A stretch of 64,000 bases of DNA, from the NCBI GenBank assembly GCA_034770075.1, contig CM068383.1:34663094-34727093 (forward strand). The letters run 5' to 3'. The translations under genes were made by a program, and so were the position numbers. Numbering within the stretch: the stretch's first letter is position 1; each line of letters starts with the position of its first letter. A model generated the notes under the pieces. The model saw nothing but the letters and a program-made list of their open reading frames with translations. It had not been told where the DNA came from and searched no databases. Source of the stretch: Aralia elata (taxonomy: Eukaryota; Streptophyta; Magnoliopsida; Apiales; Araliaceae). Positions 1 through 9,948 of this stretch are shown here, in pieces.

Positions 1-2
1 AC

Positions 3-1361
3 GTGATCAAGAGTAGGGACAGTCCACAGATTGAGATCACCGTACAGAATGCCCCGGCATATGAGGAAAATGTGGCAGTGTTATCAAACGAGGTGGTGTT
101 GACGAGGCAGCCCTGGTATCACGACATAAGGGAATATCTGAGAGACAGATCCCTTCCCGATCAGGCAAATCGGACTGAAAGGATGAGAATTCAAAAGATG
201 GCGATGAAGTTTTACCTGAGTGGCGATTCACTTTACAAAAGGGATGCCGGGTTGGGACTGTTGCAATGCGTAGACGAAGCGCAATCCCAAAGGATTATGA
301 ATGAAATCCATGGCGGGGTGTGTGGGCCACACATGAGTGGACCGATGTTGTCCAAAAAGATCTTGAGGACAGGGCATTATTGGTTAACGCTGAAAGCCGA
401 TTGCGATGATCATGTCAAACGGTGTTATCAATGCCAGGCGCACGGTAATGTGATCCATACACCTCCCAATGAACTGCACTGTATGACCTCCCCATGGCCA
501 TTTTCAATGTGGGGAATGGATGTAATCGGACCAATAGAGCCCAAAGCGAGCAACGGGCACCGATTCATTTTCGTCATGATCGATTATTTCACCAAATGGG
601 TAGAGGCAGCTTCTTTCCCCAAAGTAACTCAGGAGGTCATCGTCAACTTCGTCAGGAATAATGTCATTTGCCGATATGGGCAACCTGAGGTTGTGGTCTC
701 CGACAATGCCAAGAATTTAAACAACGCCCTCATGAAGGAACTGTGTGACCAGTTCAGGATTAAGCATCTCAATTCCATCATTTACCGTCCCAAAATGAAT
801 GGGGCAGTGGAGGCTGCCAATAAGAACATCAAGAAGATCATGGCAAAAATGTCTGCTAATCATCGGGGATGGCCAGATCTGTTACCCCTCACCTTGCTGG
901 CCTACCGAACGTCAACGCGTACTTCCACAGGGGCAACCCCTTACGCCTTGGTATATGGAATGGAGGCTGTCCTGCCAGCTGAAGTTGAGATGGCGTCCCT
1001 CAGAATAGTGATCGACGCTCAGATAAGCGAAGAGGATTGGATGCAAAGTCGATATGACCAATTGGCCCTGATTGATGAAAGGAGAGTGGCTGCCGTTTGG
1101 CATGGTCAGCTATATCAACAGAGGATCTCTCGATCGTACGATAAAAAGATAAGACTTCGGAAGTTCAAGGAAAATGATTTGGTGTTGAAAAGAGTCATGC
1201 CTTGTCAAGACGAAGCCAAGGGGAAGTTCGCCCCAAACTGGGAGGGGCCGTTTCTGATTAAGAAGGTGCTATCCGGAGGAGCCCTCATATTGCAAGAAAT
1301 GGATGGTGAGGTATTTCCACAACCCCTCAATTCTGACTCGGTGAAGCGGTTCTATGCTTGA
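3..1361 (+). CDS. pol: pol C-terminal part: integrase of Tat/Ogre-type element 1
   Basis: Integrase inserts the reverse-transcribed copy into host DNA. In this 452-codon open frame the zinc-binding residues are H103, H110, C141 and C144 (HGGVCGPH, then CYQC). The DDE catalytic triad is D173 in GMDVIGPI, D234 in VVSDNAKNLNN and E270 in MNGAVEAANKNIKKI. The wording around these residues is typical of Tat/Ogre integrases, and I see no chromodomain at the end. The frame is open from the window edge to the TGA-terminated end, so the first Met is only the first one visible and the true ORF starts upstream. No disabling change is visible in this part. It is followed by noncoding sequence and the antisense genes. 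Confidence 0.93.
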   Translation: MIKSRDSPQIEITVQNAPAYEENVAVLSNEVVLTRQPWYHDIREYLRDRSLPDQANRTERMRIQKMAMKFYLSGDSLYKRDAGLGLLQCVDEAQSQRIMNEIHGGVCGPHMSGPMLSKKILRTGHYWLTLKADCDDHVKRCYQCQAHGNVIHTPPNELHCMTSPWPFSMWGMDVIGPIEPKASNGHRFIFVMIDYFTKWVEAASFPKVTQEVIVNFVRNNVICRYGQPEVVVSDNAKNLNNALMKELCDQFRIKHLNSIIYRPKMNGAVEAANKNIKKIMAKMSANHRGWPDLLPLTLLAYRTSTRTSTGATPYALVYGMEAVLPAEVEMASLRIVIDAQISEEDWMQSRYDQLALIDERRVAAVWHGQLYQQRISRSYDKKIRLRKFKENDLVLKRVMPCQDEAKGKFAPNWEGPFLIKKVLSGGALILQEMDGEVFPQPLNSDSVKRFYA

Positions 1362-1869
1362 ATCATCAGGTCCTTTTTTCCTTGAGAGCGAACTACGTAG
1401 GACCTGATCTTCCAACTTGTGGGGGTACGTAGGCAGCCATCATGGCGCGGTCCGATCCTTTAAAAAAATAATCCTTTCCCTAACCAAAACCAATTTTTGA
1501 TAGCCAGATAAAACCTTCCTACACCCTCAAAACCTTCCCGAAACCAACTGCCTAACCAGTTTCATCCCAGAATACATACCCTGATCCAACCAAACAGTTA
1601 TCCAAAATCTGAGATTCAATCCGACGAAATCAAAAGGTGTGCGGCAATATCTGTCAAATCTCCATGAGGTCTTGAGGAAAGAAAGAAGGCGAAATGTCAA
1701 AATCATGGTCAGTTGGATAAAATGATGATCCAATGAATGGCAATGATACGACAAAAGGGGAAAATGACTAAATTTAAATGCATGTCTATATATATAAGTC
1801 GTTTTATTACAAGATTTCTCTTTCAATAACTGATGAAACCAACATAGTCTATGCAGGAAATAAAATAAT
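1362..1869 (+). other. 3' noncoding spacer between pol and antisense gene 2
   Basis: There is no sense gene here. Two TACGTAGG motifs lie 32 bp apart (1394-1401 and 1426-1433), just after the pol stop. A similar ACGTAGG-containing stretch after pol is a recurrent feature of Tat-type elements as I know them. Its role is unknown; it could be an RNA structure or a processing signal. The rest is AT-rich and ends where the antisense ORF terminates. Confidence 0.5.
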
Positions 1870-3441
1870 CTACAAATCTGAAACTAGCCGAAGCAGGATG
1901 GACAGGGTGGTGGATAGATCTGAAGCATCAGCATCTCCTGCAATCTGCTGCCCCATCATATCAATACGATCCAGTAAAGCAGTAGCTCGGCTGACAGTCC
2001 CAGAATTAGCATCTATAACTGCCCTGGTCTGAAATACAATGGCGTCTCTGTCAGCAATGGCAGCATCTCTGGCACGAATGGCCTCATCTCTCTCGACAAG
2101 GGCGGCATCCCTCTCGGTTTCAGTAGTAATCAGGGCCAGGCGGAGTCGGGAATCCTCAGCGACCCGACTCGGGGCAGAATCGGCTGAGATGGAATGGTCT
2201 ATGGTATCTTCTGTGAAAATCACTCCAGAATCATCAAAGGCCCCAGTCCGACTCAAACTAGCCGAATCCAGGTCTCCACGCAACCACTGTACGTAGGCAA
2301 ATGTCTGGATGTGACAGCTCGTACTATATTCGGCAAAGATCCTGCGATCCCAAAGCTCGTATACCTGCAATAGATCCCTCTCTGTACAGGATGATATAAG
2401 GAATCGGTATGCGGCTGCACCCGCGAAGGGGTGTAAATCCTGTGTCTGATCAAACTGCCCCATAACCGCCATGGGATGATAGGTCGTCACGCCCCTTAAC
2501 CCAGCAATGGGAATGAAATCCATGTCAGGCACATGAGTCAAGAAGCTCATGAAGGAGCAATAGCCCGAGTAAACCAATAGATGAAAGGGGTCCTCAATGA
2601 TAGACAAAAATGATGTCCAGGAGGCCACATCAGTACAACTCGCGGGACGAAGCGAAAAACTGCGTGGTTATGTCATGGCTGAAGCAAAACCCTTGGCGAC
2701 GGAAATGGCCGATGGGACTAAGATGACTCATGAACCACATATACAATAAGGTCGAACTCCCTCTGAAGAATCTCCCTCGGAAGGACTGGCAATATGTGGC
2801 CGACATATAGGTATCCGCCAATATCATGGGGAGAATGGTGTGATCCTCCTGAAGGGCCCTAACGGCCGCAACAATCCGCATGTCCAAATGATCGGATCCT
2901 GCAGGCAAATACAAAACTGAGATGACACAGGCCATCAGAACGTCCACTCTCAAGGCATCCCAGCGCTCCTCGGACACGGAAAAATCACCGAGGAAAAGAC
3001 GGAAACTGTCAGGTGAGCCAAATCGGTCAATCAAGAATTGAAGAGGAACCATATGGTCTGACGTGATTGCCGGGGTAATAGTACAGCCCTCCGCAAACCG
3101 GTGAAAGTCAAGAATTGACGGCGCATGGAACCAACAGTAACCTTAGCACAGGGACCATCCAACGGCAAGCCGGTGAAGCGAGCATACTCCTCAAGGGTGG
3201 GGGTCAGCTCTACTGTCCCAAACCTAAACACCTGACGGGCAGGGGCCCAATAGCTCAGAAGACCATCCACAAAGCCCGCTGGCACCCGGAAGGTTAATAA
3301 GGACCAAGAATGTCCCAAAAGACCATCTACGATAATCCTATCGGCCGGCAGTAGTAAATTGTCCAACCAGCGGAAGAGGCTGCCAACCAACCCTGTGGGA
3401 GGGGTGGAATCCAAACGGACCACGGCATCTGAGGACAACAT
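1870..3441 (-). pseudogene. antisense ORF 2 (DUF7745/plant-mobile-domain-like, coiled-coil tail)
   Basis: Three consecutive minus-strand frames (3441-3031, 3052-2630, 2628-1870) read as one broken protein of about 500 residues. The N-terminal part has FRFGTVELTPTLEEYARFTG, matching the ELTPTLEEY signature of the plant retrotransposon antisense ORF family (DUF7745-like, related to plant mobile domains). The middle part (DHMVPLQFLIDRFG, then MILADTYMSATYC and LLYMWFMSHLSP) also fits that family. The last ~70 residues are Glu/Arg/Ala-rich heptads (TETERDAALVERDEAIRARD), a likely coiled coil. Breaks are a frameshift near 3050-3125 and a stop with frame change near 2630. A splice-acceptor-like TTTTTCTACAG lies immediately before the ATG at 3441, so an upstream exon is possible. 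Molecular function is unknown. Confidence 0.72.
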
Positions 3442-3655
3442 CTGTAGAAAAATAGTATCAAAAGGACTGTACAGGGGTCATTCTCTATCCATAAATAAAA
3501 GAGCATGCATCATACAATTAATAAGAAAACAGGTGAATTCCATAAAATGAAAAAGAAAACTGTGCATAAATAAATAAATGAATTCAGTACATAGTGCATA
3601 AATGAAAAAGAAATCTAAGCAGGTGCCGATACAAAAGGCCCTATCCTATCCTGGT

Positions 3656-5620
3656 CTAAATAAAATCAGTATCATCTATGAAAGCAGGATCCTCGAACTG
3701 ATCCCCTGGAGTCGTCGAGCTCGGAGGACCAAAGTTCATATCAGGGATGTAGGGATGCGCTGTGGCATCAGATGAACTCGGGCCTGCATCATAACCTGCA
3801 CCGTCAGGATCGTAGGTGTAAGCCTCCTCCGGGGTCCGGCCCAACCCCCGAATGAACAGCGACAACTGATCTACCTGACGAGTCAATGTGGCGATCTGCT
3901 CAGCGTGGGTAGGGGTCCGAACACAGGCAGCCCAATCGATCATCGTAACCGAACCTGGAACCATGTCTCCAAGAAAGAAAGTGGCCCGAGTCTGGGGACC
4001 GATGGTACGAGGTACCCACCAAGTCCTGAAAGCCTCACTCGTACTGGGGCCTGTGGAAAGCATCCGACCGTCCTCCCCGGCGAGCATGATCTCCGAGGGC
4101 TGAGAATCCAGCGGCCAGAAAGTAGTGAAAGAAAGGGAGTGCGGGATGCGGATCTCTCCAGTGACGCATCTGAATGCGCGCTCTCCCAGGTACATAACCC
4201 ATCCTCCGACACTCTGCAAAGTGAGGCGACGGGTGGAAAGTGCAAACTCCGGGCCGGAGGGATATCCATCGGTGAACCCCACATCCAAATGCTCCGAGAG
4301 ATAGGGAGTCCAGACGACCTCCGCAGCCGTGATCAGCTCCAGCTGGATGCGACAGTGTGCGAAACTGCCAGATACCGGGATCTCCTCCAGCGTGCTATGA
4401 TGCCATCGTCGACCCCGGGGATAGGTGTCCGGGCCAAGGGTAGTGACAGGCCTCAGGCATGGAAAACGCTCATAAGCCCAGAACTGTGAACAGAAACAGG
4501 GCAGGGCGTGAGTAACTATTAAATGCAGAAAAGAGAAACGAAATAAGGATAAGTGCAATAAATCAAAAGGAGGCGAGGACTCACCAACAGAAAGTGGTAG
4601 AAACCGAGCCAGGCGTCGGTCTGTCCCTCTGAGCGTAGGCGCATACCGTGGAGGAAATAGGCAAAGGTGAATGACCCCCAGTCATAGTCACTGATGCGGT
4701 CCACGTCTCTGACCGCTCCCACGACGCTGAAATGAATGGTGGAGGAGTTGTTCCCTAGGAAACAACCCCTCATGATCGTCAGGAACAAGCGTCGGAGTAG
4801 AATCTCCCGGGTACCCTGATCCGCTGGAATAGGCAGCGCGTAGAGACCCCCAACTGCATCAACAGCCAAGGCACCAGAACGAATACTGCGGGCCTTAAAG
4901 ACCCGGTCCTCAGCAGCAAAGCCCAATAAAGCCCGGACCGCCGCCGGAGTGATGTCGAGATCTAGAGGGACACGGGACCCAGTGAACTCGATCCCCGTGA
5001 TATACCGCCAATCCCAAGGGGTCAGCACAACCTCACAGTCCAGAAGATGAAGGGACTGGGTCTGATGAAACCACCTCTCGGACAGGGCCCGCATATAGCC
5101 CCAGGGGCACTAGCGGGGAATGATGGTGAAGAAGTGGCGAAAACCCCAGGAGTCCACCACCGCGCGGTAATCATCGTGCAAGGCCGCGTAGAGGGAATAA
5201 ATGTTGAACCAGTTGGGTAAACTCAGGCACCTGTGAAAATCACCAATGGGTCAGTCCAGAGAGAGCAGAAATTGAGAAATTGAGAGCAAATTCAGAGCAA
5301 AATTGAATATACCTCATTCGCAACAAGGGATGCCGAGGGATGACGGCTGAGATCCCGACCCAATAGGTCGGGTATCTGGACAGAGGCGCCAGATAAGGCG
5401 CGATGAGAAGGGGGAGCTGGTGTGCTGGAAGACGGCCCCTCCGCCGCAACCTCCGGAGGAGCAACCTCCTCAACGTCCGGGTGATCAGGACGGATGACAG
5501 ACTCCGCCAAGCGACGAGCCTGACGGGTACGAGGAGGAATAGGGGCAGGTGCAGCCCTACGACGGCGAACACCCGAAGTCCGAGAGGCAGAGGAGCTACT
5601 GGGCGCATCACGATCCATAG
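3656..5620 (-). pseudogene. antisense gene 1: plant-mobile-domain-like protein with introns, nearly intact
   Basis: Minus-strand exons fit a spliced gene: exon 5620-5313 (ATG at 5618, Ser/Pro/Arg-rich N-terminus), exon 5230-4585 and exon 4483-3656. The second exon has LYAALHDDYRAVVDSWGFRHF, then ERWFHQTQSLHLLDCEVVLT and DWRYITGIEF; the third starts FWAYERFPCLRPV. This order (GF.xF, ERW...T..LH, LTP.DW..ITG, DWG.....YFL, FWAYERFP) is that of plant mobile domain proteins. The 4584-4484 intron is phase 0 with GTGAGT and TTCACAG borders and joins the two domain halves in frame. The 5312-5231 junction has GT/AG borders but mismatched phase, and exon 2 has one TAG at 5112-5110, so this copy is probably dead. 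The C-terminus is acidic and ends cleanly at 3656. The role in the element is unknown. Confidence 0.72.
4484..4584 (-). other. 101-bp intron in antisense gene 1
   Basis: On the minus strand the donor is TTG|GTGAGT (GT at 4584-4583) and the acceptor TTTCTGTTCACAG| (AG at 4485-4484). Removing it keeps the frame (phase 0). It also joins the conserved FHFLL end of one domain half to FWAYERFP, a junction usually continuous in plant mobile domain proteins. The reading frame entering the intron otherwise hits a stop soon after the donor. Confidence 0.75.
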
Positions 5621-5730
5621 CTGGAATAGAACAGGCGAGAAAGAAGGTAAGTTCCCTTTTAAAATTATGTAATGAACATTCTAAATTTCTAGCCTCATCA
5701 TATGATTAATGCAACATGATGCATGGTTAT

Positions 5731-5772
<42 letters not shown>

Positions 5773-6096
5773 TGGCAGAGTTCCGTTTGTAAAATGGACA
5801 TCCCAGGCATAAGCCAAACGTGTTTTCCATCAATCAAAGCCTCAAACAGATTTAAATTGCATTCATATGTGTAATTGCATCATGTAATGCATGTTTCTCT
5901 TGCAGAAAAGGAATAACAATATGTGGGACCGCCTCATGAACATAAAATAGGACTCACACAGTTGATACATAGCATGTATATATGATGGTACATTGCATGA
6001 ACATTGTGAAGCATACATTTTATGTCTAAACATGCAAATAGTCAAATGTATAGCAAAACATTGACGAAATTGAAAAGTGACCGGTCAAAGTGTTAC
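5621..6096 (-). other. probable 5'-UTR intron of antisense gene 1
   Basis: On the minus strand CTACAG|GTAACA gives a donor at 6096, and TTCTATTCCAG| gives an acceptor at 5621, just 2 nt before the ATG at 5618. The 476-bp span carries no conserved coding sequence and includes a run of 36 T on the sense of this gene (A on the plus strand, 5734-5769). With the TATA box at 6249-6242 it makes a conventional promoter, UTR exon, intron and coding-exon arrangement. Confidence 0.6.
5734..5769 (+). repeat. poly(A) homopolymer, 36 bp
   Basis: An unbroken run of 36 A on the plus strand lies inside the putative intron of antisense gene 1, where it reads as poly(T). It is not followed by a target duplication or a SINE/LINE body that I can see, so I do not treat it as a retroposon tail. 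Confidence 0.9.
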
Positions 6097-6241
6097 CTGT
6101 AGCGCGTAGATCGACCCTACCGGAGCAGTTTTTGCAGGAAAATTGAAAAAAATCGACAAAAAGCCTTTGCGAACAAGAAAAATCGAGAGAATCTCTGAGG
6201 ATTGCAAGTTGAAAGTGACAGATCTGGAGGAGGCGCGTTGG

Positions 6242-6300
6242 TTATAAGGCCCGATCTTGGCCGCAGATGTATCTGCGGCTGGCCGCAGATCCATCTGCGG
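6242..6300 (-). promoter_or_regulatory. putative antisense promoter: two palindromes plus TATA box
   Basis: Reading the minus strand there are two 18-bp palindromic units CCGCAGAT-NN-ATCTGCGG (6300-6283 and 6278-6261), then 11 bp, then CCTTATAAC (TATA-like, 6249-6242). About 30 nt further would start a UTR exon ending at the splice donor at 6097. The same module, two such palindromes followed closely by a TATA box, stands in the U3 of this element's own LTR (8577-8640). I infer that it drives the antisense genes. Confidence 0.6.
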
Positions 6301-6365
6301 CTGGCCCTGGTGGGCCCCACCTCGCTCCCTTGAAGCCATTTGACGTGTTGAAGTGAAAAGTTTAC

Positions 6366-7952
6366 GCGATGGGTGACCGGCGACGATACCCGGCCCCGAC
6401 ATGATGATCGACCGGCGACGATAACCGGCGATCACGAGATGGATGTCCGGCGACGATAACCGGCCCCGACATGACGATCGACCGGCGACGATAATCGGCG
6501 ATCACGAGATGGATGTCCGGCGACGATAACCGGCTCCGACAGATAACCGACCGGCGACGATAACCGGGGGTTACGAGATGGGTGACCGGCGACGATACCC
6601 GGCCCCGACATGACGATCGACCGGCGACGATAATCGGCGATCACGAGATGGATGTCCGGCGACGATAACCGGCTCCGACAGATAACCGACCGGCGACGAT
6701 AACCGGCGATCACGAGATGGGTGACCGACGACGATACCCGGCCCCGACATGACGTAGTGGTCGACGAGGCGACGATAACCGGCGATCTCGAGATGGATGT
6801 CCGGCGATGATAACCGGCTCCGACAAATAACCGACCGGCGACGATAACCGGGGGTTACGAGATGGGTGACCGGCGACGATACCCGGCCCCGACATGACGA
6901 TCGACCGGCGACGATAACCGGCGATCACGAGATGGATGTCCGGCGACGATACCCGGCCCCGACATGACGATCGACCGGCGACGATAACCGGCGATCACGA
7001 GATGGATGTCCGGCGACGATAACCGGCTCCGACAAGATAATCGACCGGCGACGATAACCGGGGGTTACGAGATGGGTGACCGGCGACGATACCCGGCCCC
7101 GACATGACGATCGATCGGCGACGATAACCGGCGATCACGAGATGGATGTCCGGCGACGATAACCGGCTCCGACAAGATAACCAACCGGCAACGATAACCG
7201 GGGGTTACGAGATGGGTGACCGGCGACGATACCCAGCCCCGACATGACGATCGACCGGCGACGATAACCGGCGATCACGAGATGGATGTCCGGCGACGAT
7301 AACCGGCTCCGACAAGATAACCGACCGGCGACGATAACCGGGGGTTACGAGATGGGTGACCGGCGACGATACCCGGCCCTGACGAGACGATCGACCGGCA
7401 ACGATAACCGGCGATCACGAGATGGATGTCCGGCGACGATAACCGGCTCCGACAAGATAACCGACCGGCGACGATAACCGGGGGTTACGAGATGGGTGAC
7501 CGGCGACGATACCCGGCCCCGACATGACGATCGACCGGCGACGATAACCGGCGATCACGAGATGGATGTCCGGCGACGATAACCGGCTCCGACAGATAAC
7601 CGACCGGCGACGATAACCGGGGGTTACGAGATGGGTGACCGGCGACGATACCCGGCCCCGACATGACGATCGACCGGCGACGATAACCGGCGATCACGAG
7701 ATGGATGTCCGGCGACGATAACCGGCTCCGACAGATAACCGACCGGCGACGATAACCGGGGGTTACGAGATGGGTGACCGGCGACGATACACGGCCCCGA
7801 CGAGACGATCGACCGGCGACGATAACCGGCGATCACGAGATGGATGTCCGGCGACGAAAACCGGCTCCGACAAGATAACCAACCGGCGACGATAACTGGT
7901 GGTTACGCGATGGGTGACCGGCGACGATACCCGGCCCCGAACGAGACGATAG
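6366..7952. repeat. tandem array, ~139-140 bp period built of ~35-bp subunits
   Basis: About eleven units begin with GATGGGTGACCGGCGACGAT at 6368, 6577, 6716, 6861, 7071, 7211, 7351, 7491, 7630, 7769 and 7909. Spacing is 139-140 bp, except 209-210 bp where an extra half unit is inserted and one 145-bp unit. Each unit holds four diverged ~35-bp submonomers around CCGGCGACGATAACCGG, so it is a higher-order repeat. It is rich in CpG. Tat/Ogre elements are known to carry tandem arrays here and to seed satellite DNA. Confidence 0.93.
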
Positions 7953-8165
7953 ATTGAAAGAGGGAACCCAAAGACTAACAAACACGGTCAAGGGGTTGAT
8001 ACATTGACACTCTTACGAATGTCTTGCATGCATTACATCTTATGTTGCGTCATAAGCTTATGTGTGGCATCATGTATGTACTGTCATTCTTACGCACTGT
8101 CATTCATGCATCGAGTGTCTATTTCTTTATCCTGTTCATTTCATTTATCATTTCATAAACATGAT
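7953..8165 (+). other. spacer between tandem array and polypurine tract
   Basis: This is AT-rich, non-repetitive sequence with no supported gene. A 161-codon plus-strand frame starting at 8062 crosses the PPT and LTR border and has no counterpart in the second element, so I do not annotate it. Confidence 0.6.
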
Positions 8166-8178
8166 AAAGAGGGGCAGC
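8166..8178 (+). other. polypurine tract of element 1
   Basis: AAAGAGGGGCAGC lies immediately before the TGTAGACACCC start of the 3' LTR. It is the expected second-strand primer site. Confidence 0.85.
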
Positions 8179-8479
8179 TGTAGACACCCAAATTTTGCGT
8201 TTCCTTCTACTAACCATGACAGGAGGGCGAAATCGTCAATTGAACCGGCTTGCGGGAGCAAAGGAGCGGGCACAAGGGCGAGCGCCCGGCACCGCCGCAA
8301 TGTTTTGGGCAAACCAAGTTTACGTGACAATAAAGCCGTCCGAGGCAGGCATTTCCGAATGAGGTGGCACGTCTCCCGGAAATTCCCGGACTGCAGAATA
8401 CGAGCCTGTCAGCGAAAACCGACGTTGCGGCACGAAAATCGAGGCGTGGCACGAAAATCGAGAAAGTCAAGCCCGCCAG

Positions 8480-8640
8480 CCGCGGATAGATCTGCGGCCA
8501 AGTGGGTGCGCCAGCACGGAAACCAGGAAATCAGCACTACCAGCTGAGTGCGATGGGAGGCGTGCCAGCTGGCCAGCCGCAGATCCATCTGCGGCCAGCC
8601 GCAGATAGATCTGCGGCTGGCTTTGGCCAGCCTATTTAAG
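8480..8640 (+). promoter_or_regulatory. U3 promoter module: palindromic units and TATA box
   Basis: Palindromic 18-mers lie at 8480-8497 (one base off), 8577-8594 and 8599-8616, all of the form CCGCAGAT-NN-ATCTGCGG. TATTTAAG at 8633-8640 follows 16 bp after the last one. The flanking GGCCAGC/GGCTGGC bases extend the last pair into a longer imperfect inverted repeat. This is the likely element promoter. Confidence 0.65.
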
Positions 8641-9912
8641 CCCAGCTTCGGGCAGCATACAGGAGGTTGGAAGAAAATTGAAAGAGGGAGAATTCCAACA
8701 GAAAACAGCAGCAAAGAATCGGAAATAGAGAGGAAAAACACCATAATTTTTGCAACAAAATAGGAGGGAAAGGAAGGAAAAAGTGAGGATTAATATCTCT
8801 TGAGTTGATTGTATCACATATATTTCTCCTTCTATTCAAATACATCAAGTTCACATCCATTTGGATATCAATTGCAAGGTGAAATCTCTTTTATTATATC
8901 AATTTCTATCATATCATTTGATTGAATTAAATGTAGATTTCACGTAAATTATTGTGGAACAATGGATTAGGAATTATTAGAGAGGGTTCCATCGGAACAA
9001 AATTCTTCCTAATAATCCGATGATATCCATTGGGTGAGGTTTTGCTCGTTTATGACGATAAATACATTAGGTGGAATTGATCTATTTAGATTGTTAATTT
9101 TGAATCATTGTGGTGCGTTAAGCAACCCGTTGTTAGTTATGTTGTTGTATCTACTTGATGTTTGTGAGAAATTATGGTTGTGAGCCTAGGAGAGCGACCC
9201 CGTGGTCCAAATCCGATGATGGACATATCTTGATGTAAGAAGTAGAAATGACGTAATTTTCATTGTAAATATGTAATCGTTGGGCCTTAAAACGATGCTA
9301 AGGCGAGAATCGTGTTTAAGGCCCCGAAATAGTGAAATTTGTGATTGTAGGCGTTTGGGGTTTATTTTGATGGCTTACATGCCCATGAATAGCCCCGACG
9401 CGTGTTTATGCTCGATTTGATTTATGACACGAAATTGATTTTAAAGCTAAATGATAAGATTTTCATAAAAATCAATCAAAGTAGGATATTAGAATCACGA
9501 GGTTAAAATTTGAGAAACGTTAATGAATGTCGATTCCTATCTAACGAGAAAGCTAAAGAAAATCGTTTTCAAACGTCATCAAATTTGATTTTATGAAAAT
9601 AAGTAATGTTTTATTAAACCGTTGTGCATAGGGTTAAAGAGATTCTAGAAGTTGCCCATCGCTTGAGTTACGAAAGCAACGCATAGATCTCGATTCCTAT
9701 TTTAACGAAGGTTTAAAACTCGTGTTTTGCCAAAGCGACACCTAATGAAAGTCTCATTGTTTTGACAAATAAAAATCAAATCTTTCTTTTAACGAACCAA
9801 GCTTTCTCGTATAAATCGAAAGACATTCCGAAGCGTTCTCAAATTAAAACACGGTTTTCCCTAAAAATCCAAATGATTCTTTCATACAAACCCACCACGA
9901 CATTCACATAGG

Positions 9913-9948
9913 CACACACACACACACACGCACACACACACACACACA
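9913..9948. repeat. (CA)n microsatellite in LTR
   Basis: Eighteen CA dinucleotides with one CG interruption. The second element's LTR has a shorter CA run at the matching place (about 58660-58680). Confidence 0.85.

Noticed and set aside
5240..5611. 123-codon leucine-rich minus-strand ORF
   Set aside because: Overlaps the first coding exon of antisense gene 1 in another frame; composition is a shadow of the GC-rich Ser/Pro/Arg codons.
5734..5769. Poly(A) tail of a SINE or processed transcript
   Set aside because: No target duplication or retroposon body on its 5' side; it lies within the antisense intron.
6366..7952. CRISPR-like regular array
   Set aside because: No unique spacers, a plant context and submonomer structure; it is a tandem satellite-like repeat.
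6432..7981. Series of Arg/Ser-rich ORFs of 60-93 codons on both strands
   Set aside because: They arise from the tandem array, whose unit happens to stay open in some frames; repeated start points follow the 139-140-bp period.
8062..8547. 161-codon ORF crossing into the 3' LTR
   Set aside because: Crosses the PPT/LTR border and does not match the reading frame of the other LTR copy.
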